From Brassica napus (lineage: Eukaryota > Streptophyta > Magnoliopsida > Brassicales > Brassicaceae): DNA of 64,000 nucleotides. This document shows, piece after piece, positions 56,788 through 64,000 of the stretch. The stretch's first letter is position 1. Each line of letters begins with the position of its first letter. The DNA is taken from NCBI RefSeq assembly GCF_020379485.1, contig NC_063439.1, forward strand, positions 21,638,098-21,702,097, given 5' to 3'. Below the pieces are notes generated by a model that ran no database searches, was not told the DNA's origin, and saw only the letters and a program-made list of their open reading frames with translations. Made by a program: the position numbers and the translations under genes.

Positions 56788-59416
56788 TCAGCCGAATTTT
56801 CCGGTTAGACTGCAAACCGACACAGCAAACACAACCGCAACCACCCCCGCTTTGAAAAGCCCTCTGTATGAACCTCCCATAGCTGCAATATTCTTGAATA
56901 TGCTGCTGCTCTTTGATCTCATGAAACTTCCACACCCCTTAGTTACAGTTTCCTCCGCTGTATCCTTGACCTGCACGCATTTAATCACATCAAGGTTAGA
57001 AAGAGTAAAACATGTGAAAGGGTTCCCAACATATGAAGATAGATAAACCTAATCTCACCTCTTGCTTGATACATTGGTGCTGAGGACTATCACCTTCTGA
57101 CTTGTGGTTAACCTGAAGACGCAACCTTCTCGACGCATTGCCCTGCATTCCAAACTGCTCAGCACCACCAGGGGCTTGCGCCCGTCGCGCCCTAATCTTG
57201 ATACCTGTTCCGGGCACATCGTTACTGATCTTGTTGCTTGTGTTGACAAGACTACGCGGCTCATATGTCATAATTTCTGGCGTCGGTTGAACTACATGTT
57301 TCTGCTCTGGAAACTCATAAGGAAACTCAAGAACCGAATCCAAGAGATCAAACATAGATTGGTCGATGTCGTTTGAACAGTACTGAGCCTGAGCCTGAGC
57401 TTGAGCCTGAACAGGAGCTTCATCCTGGTTACTGAACAGCTCGGTTGAGCCAGAAGGGAAACCATTGAAAGAGGTTCCAAGCTCAGATTGCAACTGAGAG
57501 TCCAGCGGAGAGAAAATATTGTAGTCCAGAGTCTCCAACTCCAGATATGAGGTCCAATCGATATTGTCAAGCTGCTGATCAAAAAAAAGTTCATAAGTTT
57601 ACAAAGCCGTTGTATCTATTAGAGAGCTAAAAAGGATTTAAGTACTCTCTGTTCCTGAAAAAACGATTTATTAAATTTAATTTTTGTTCCAAAATAAATA
57701 GATTTTCTAGAATTTTAAAGTAGTTTTAGTAGTTATAAGTTGTATACTTTTAAGAAACATTAATTGAAAATATTTGAATTAGTTAAATACTATTGATTTT
57801 GAAAAATGTAAAGTAAAATAAATAATAAATTCAATTGTAAACATTAATTTAAATATTTTTAATATACGAAAATACTCTAGAAAATCATTCTTTAAGGAAC
57901 GAGGGAGTATATAAGAAAGATGGATCAATCCACATTGCTTATCACCAAATTGGTTTTATGTTCCAAGCTCATATAACTTAAATGTATCACCTTCTCTGGA
58001 AAATTTTGATTTAGCTCATTGTTTTCTTTTGAGGGTTGGAGATAACTAAGGAGAATCCCGTGTGGATGTGTGTTTATTCTACTGATATATAAATTGCATA
58101 TAAACAGATAATGATGAATATTGTTTCATTTGAAAAATATATGATGATGATAAGTGTATATGCGTGTGGAGAGATTTTCGTGGGAAATAAATCATTGCCA
58201 ACTGTTTCAGTTATATGTTTATGTGTATGTGTGTGCATAATTTTAAAGTAGTTTTAGTAGTTATAAGTTGTATACTTTTAAGAAACATTAATTGAAAATA
58301 TTTGAATTAGTTAAATACTATTGGTTGATAGTTATTGAAAAATATAAAGTAAAATAAACAATAAATTCAATTGTAAACATTAACTTAAATATTTTAATAT
58401 ACGCAAATACTCTAGAAAATCATTCTTTAAGAAACAAGGGAGTATATAAGAAAGATGGATCAATCCACATTGCTTATTACCAAATTGGTTTTATGTTCCA
58501 AGCTCATATAACTTAAATGTATCACCTTTCTATAGCAAGAAAACTGGATCTTGTTAATCCTTACCTCAGAGGTTGTAACCTCAGGAGCAGAGATTTCACT
58601 ATGACACTCTCCGGAGACTGCAAGGGAAGAAGATTCTGCGACATCAGAAGGCTTTGTCTCTTCGGTTTTAGGGAAAGCCAGAGAAACCTCAGACACTTCA
58701 GTTGGAGATGAGACTGCTGGTTCCACTTCACATGACTTTACATCTTCTGGATGCACAACATCTTGCTTCTTAAACAATTTGCATATCACAAATGGGTTCT
58801 GCAATAAAATTACAATTCCAAAGAACCAACCACAATCAGACAAAAATCAAAACACAATTAGCGACATTTCTCCAATACTTTTTTCTTTTTAAATACCTGG
58901 CCAGGCTTTGTTCCATCAAGATCCTGCTCAGTTGCGCGATACTCGTGCATAATCCAACAGGTACGTGTCCCCTTAGGAGCACGACCTTTGTAAAAGACTA
59001 AAGTCCTCTTAACGCCTATAATCTTCTTGCCTGTTTTGACCATACGGTCTTTCCCAGTCGCCTTCCAGTAGCCAGCAAGGGTGGCTCGATTCATCCTACC
59101 TCCGCTAGGATACTTCCGGTCTATTGGACAGAAGAAGAGCCACTCCGAGTCTGTTGTCTTCACCACAGACAAATCTGCAAAGACAATCAACATCATCAAA
59201 ATAAACAATAGATCGATCTGAGAATCTAAAGGAGAGATGAAGAAATATACGAGGCAAATCCCATGGCTCCGATTTGCAGATATCGACCTCACGGATAACT
59301 CTGACTTCTTCATCACGGCCGTTGATCTTTTGACGGAGATAGTAACGGACTAGCTCCTCGTCCGTTGGACTAAATCTGAACCCCACGGGTAGTGAGTCAA
59401 GCGACAAGACTTCCAT
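56788..59416 (-). CDS. Membrane-tethered NAC transcription factor (TIP/NAC091 type)
   Basis: Five exons: 59251-59416, 58897-59174, 58565-58798, 57059-57574, 56788-56970. All are GT-AG and give about 458 codons. The NAC domain (residues about 10-160) shows [64 protein letters not shown] and WIMHEYRA. The middle is acidic and includes a QAQAQAQAQ run. The C terminus has a basic [10 protein letters not shown] region and ends with one hydrophobic segment, [14 protein letters not shown], expected to anchor it in a membrane until release. By order it matches At5g24590 (TIP, which binds turnip crinkle virus coat protein and acts in defence); the close paralogue NAC062/NTL6 is the alternative. The exon 4 acceptor has two CAG choices three bases apart. 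The gene appears intact. Confidence 0.93.
57711..58528. repeat. Direct duplication inside NAC intron 3
   Basis: 57,711-57,993 and 58,239-58,528 are near-identical, with a few substitutions and one small insertion (GTTGATAGTT near 58,324). Both contain a GAGGGAGTATATAAGAAAGA segment, the right end of a CTCCCT-type MITE. Only the first copy keeps the left end (ACTCTCTGTTCC near 57,645). The duplication lengthens the intron but leaves splice sites intact. Confidence 0.88.
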
Positions 59417-59648
59417 AGTCGTGTGAGACTTTGAGGAATTCGAGGTTCAAAGGAAAAGAAAGAAGCTGGATCAGAGATTCAAAGGAAACAAGTAGATTCC
59501 AGAATTTGAGAAAAAAAAAGAGAAAAGAAAAAAAAGAAGACTCGATAAGATTTGGTAAAGTGAAGAAGATGAAGATGTGACACGATTTGGTTCAGACAAG
59601 AGAGATAACGAAAGAGATGAAAAAGGCAGCGCGTGGAAAATTGTTTGT

Positions 59649-59657
59649 AATTTATAC
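59649..59657 (-). promoter_or_regulatory. Probable TATA box of the NAC gene
   Basis: GTATAAATT on the minus strand about 235 bp upstream of the ATG, with a CT-rich leader (CTTCTTCAC, TCTCTCTC words) between, as is common in Brassicaceae genes. Confidence 0.5.
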
Positions 59658-60248
59658 ACGCGCCACTTTCCGCGAAACAACATTACCCACGTTCGTTACG
59701 CGTAAAGGGGAAACTACTGAATTATCGGTTTTACCCCTAGAGTAGAAGAGGAAAGTGATGAAGTAGCACGGGGGTAGATGAGTAAAGTTTGAGTGTGTCG
59801 GAAAGAGAGGTGTCAGCTAGCGAATCATACGTTGACACGTAGATTAAGTGAAGGAAGCTACGTTTAAGTTTTGTCCAAGCTCCACGGCCCGACAAGTTTG
59901 GATAGTAGTACATGATTGTAAATATGAAAATAAAATATAAATGGGCCAAGGAGCCCATCTTACTCGAGAGTTTGTTTTACCCAACCAATGTGAATCCAGT
60001 TTTTTAAATAGAAAATATAATATTCGTTGAACAAAAAAAAATATTCATAAAATTCCATCATTACAATATCAACTGGAAACAAGGTCAACATCTCTTACAA
60101 TTCAGAAGACTAGCAATAATTTAAAACTACAAAAAATACATCGGTTGAAAAATGCTAAAGAACAGTGACTGAAGAAACAACCTTTCAACCACAAAAACAA
60201 TCTTCTTGAATAGTTGCAATTTGCAAAGTCCGTTAGAGAAGAGATATT
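59658..60248. other. NAC promoter and spacer
   Basis: The first 300 bp are moderately GC with GACACGTAG and CGTTACGCG words that could be regulatory; none is decisive. The rest is AT-rich up to the CACTA terminus. Confidence 0.4.
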
Positions 60249-60869
60249 CACTACAAGAAAACACAAGTTTTACGAGGGCAGTTTTCCTCGTTACTTCGTC
60301 GTAAAAGCAGTGTTACGACGAATTAGCGAGGAAACGCGTTTCGTCGTTATACGTTTGTCGTAACGCATATATCCTCGCTAATTCGTCGTAAGTTAGCGAG
60401 GAAATAATTTCGTCGTAAAAGCGAAGGAGGATATTTCGTCGTAAAGACCACGTAAAGATTCCACGTAAGGACGTCGCTAAGTTTCCTCGTAAATACCACG
60501 AAAAGCTTTCCTCGTAAAACCCACGTAAATAAATACTCGTAAAATTAACGTAAATACCTTGAGAGCTTTCCACGTAAAGAAAACGTAAAAACCTTGATAG
60601 ATTTCCACGTTATTTCCATGTAAATGTTTCCTCGTAAAAACCACGTTAAGCTTCCACGTAAAGAAGCCGCAAAATTAGCTACGAATTTACTTCGTTTCAT
60701 TATTTTATAGAAATATAAAAAATTATAATTATAAATATAATTATAAATATAATTTAAATTATTAATAAAATTAAAATTCTAAAAAAATCAAAACCAAAAT
60801 ATTTTATATAGAAATAAGTTTTGAATTCATAATACAATAACCGAAATTAAAAAGAACTAAGGGTGGTCG

Positions 60870-62776
<1,907 letters not shown>

Positions 62777-63146
62777 TGCTACGAATTAGGGAGGAAGTGG
62801 AGAGGAAGTAGAGAGGAAAGACGGAGCGAGCTCGCTCGGGATATATATAAGATTACTTGTCCTCGTAAATTCCTCGTAAACTTACGAGGAATTACAGAGG
62901 CCCGCGTTTTCAGTTACGACGAAATAGCGACGAAATACAAAGGCCCGCGTTTTCGTTAACGACGTTTTTACGACGAAAAGGGTTACGTGGAATTAACGAG
63001 TTAACCAGTTACGAGGAATTAGCGAGCCTTTATTTTCTATAAATACCCACAACTTTCCTTCTCAAACCACACACACAAACTCACAAAACACACCCTATCT
63101 CAAATCACACTCCTCACCAAAATACTTTTCAAATTAGAAATATTTG

Positions 63147-63405
63147 AAAAAAAAAAGAAGAAAAGAAGATATTAGAATTTATGTGGGTGAGACTTAAGTC
63201 TCGCCACATATAATTCCAGTATCTTTCTTTTTTTCTTTTTTTCTAGTTTTTATACTATGAGGAAGTAGCAAGTCCCGCTTTTCACCAATTTAGAAAATTT
63301 GGAAAAAAAAAGAAGAGAAGAAGATATTTGGAACTCATGTGGTCGAGACTTACGTAAGTCTCGCCAAATGTGATTCAAGCATCTTTCTTCTCTTCTTTTT
63401 TTTAG
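63147..63405. repeat. Two long palindromes in tandem within the CACTA element
   Basis: 63,147-63,245 folds on itself around GAGACTTAAGTCTC, with arms of about 45 bp (purine tract plus GATATTAGAATTTATGTGG against CCACATATAATTCCAGTATC). 63,301-63,405 is a second palindrome of the same kind around GAGACTTACGTAAGTCTC. The two share arm sequence and are about 155 bp apart. Transcribed, each would form a stem of about 45 bp. Confidence 0.85.
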
Positions 63406-64000
63406 TATTTTTAATATTTTCGTCGTAATATCGTCGTTAGTTTACGACTCTTTTACGACGATTTTGGCTTACGTGGAATTAGCGTGCCCCGCTTTTTTAA
63501 TTTCGTCGTAAAGTCCTCGTGGCCTTACGAGGTGTTTACGACGAAATCATCCTACGTGGAATTAAAGAGTGCCTTCTTCGTCATTTACTTTACGTGGTAT
63601 TTACGTCAATTTACCTTACGAGGTGTTTACGACGATTCTTTCCTACGTGGAATAAACGAGTTCCTCCTTCGTCATTTACTTTACGTGGCATTTACGTCAA
63701 TTTACATTACGAGGTCTTTACGACGATTCTGTCCTACGTGGAATAAACGAGGATTACGTCGTACATTCGACGTCAGGTTACGAGGAATTAACGAGCAGTA
63801 CCTTTAATTCCCTAAAATCCGAAACCCCAAACCCCAAAACCCATATTCCTTATCTTCTACTTCATATATTCCAAACCCCATCTTTATTTTCATTCCAAAC
63901 CACAATTCCCACATTTACTTATTTATAAAACAAACTCCCACAATTTCTTATTCATAAAACAAACTCCCACATTACCAGACAACATCCCATATGCAGGAAA

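Noticed and set aside
56669..56935. 88-codon minus-strand frame overlapping the last NAC exon
   Set aside because: It is in a different phase from the NAC exon, and the NAC reading gives the conserved membrane segment and stop.
59471..59683. 70-codon minus-strand frame upstream of the NAC ATG
   Set aside because: It lies in the CT-rich leader and promoter and has low-complexity Ser/Leu/Phe content; at most an upstream frame, with no support for a protein.

Overview
This window is plant nuclear DNA, almost certainly from a Brassica or a close relative in the Brassicaceae. It is AT-rich, its genes carry GT-AG introns, and it is packed with Brassicaceae-type Helitron, CACTA, hAT-like, LINE and Copia elements. 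The recognisable genes follow an order I recall from Arabidopsis chromosome 5 (At5g24520 to At5g24590): TTG1, DMR6, a PP2-B12-type F-box gene, a small unknown gene, a heavy-metal-associated isoprenylated protein, and the membrane-tethered NAC factor TIP/NAC091. Naming the genes by that order is inference; the individual families are recognised from their sequences.

Layout. 1-251: first 83 codons of TTG1 on the minus strand, cut by the window edge. 252-13.4 kb: an expanded intergenic region with a SINE-like copy, two abutting Helitrons, a possible solo LTR, a diverged direct duplication split by a short poly(A) retroposon, and a MITE just upstream of DMR6. 13,654-18,374: DMR6, four exons, 341 codons, intact. 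19,161-20,184: a broken F-box/PP2 gene. 20.6-30 kb: a hAT-like element containing a nested solo LTR, Helitron remnants, and a decayed RPA1-like gene. 30,664-30,876: a small GC-rich reading frame with its own TATA box. 35,173-36,731: a four-exon HIPP gene ending in a CaaX motif. 37.2-40.9 kb: Helitron-like tandem units and AT-rich spacer. 40,931-46,501: a full-length LINE with two open frames, a poly(A) tail and a 16-bp target duplication. 49,157-52,666: a Copia element with nearly identical LTRs but a largely deleted interior. 52,700-54,430: an internally deleted CACTA element. 55,202-55,964: a short Helitron. 56,788-59,416: a five-exon NAC gene with a C-terminal membrane segment. 60,249-64,000: a longer CACTA element of the same family, carrying a TNPA-like gene with one frameshift and running off the window.

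The host genes do not form one pathway. TTG1 is a WD40 regulator of trichomes and flavonoids. DMR6 is a salicylic-acid hydroxylase and susceptibility factor. The NAC factor is defence- and stress-related. The HIPP is a predicted metal-binding, lipidated protein. Much of the rest is layered transposon insertion, several layers of which can be ordered by target-site duplications. I saw no CRISPR array, rRNA or convincing tRNA gene. The least explained signals are nine copies of the palindromic word GTGTNACAC inside the Copia element, two long palindromes inside the larger CACTA element, and the small conserved-looking reading frame at 30.7 kb.
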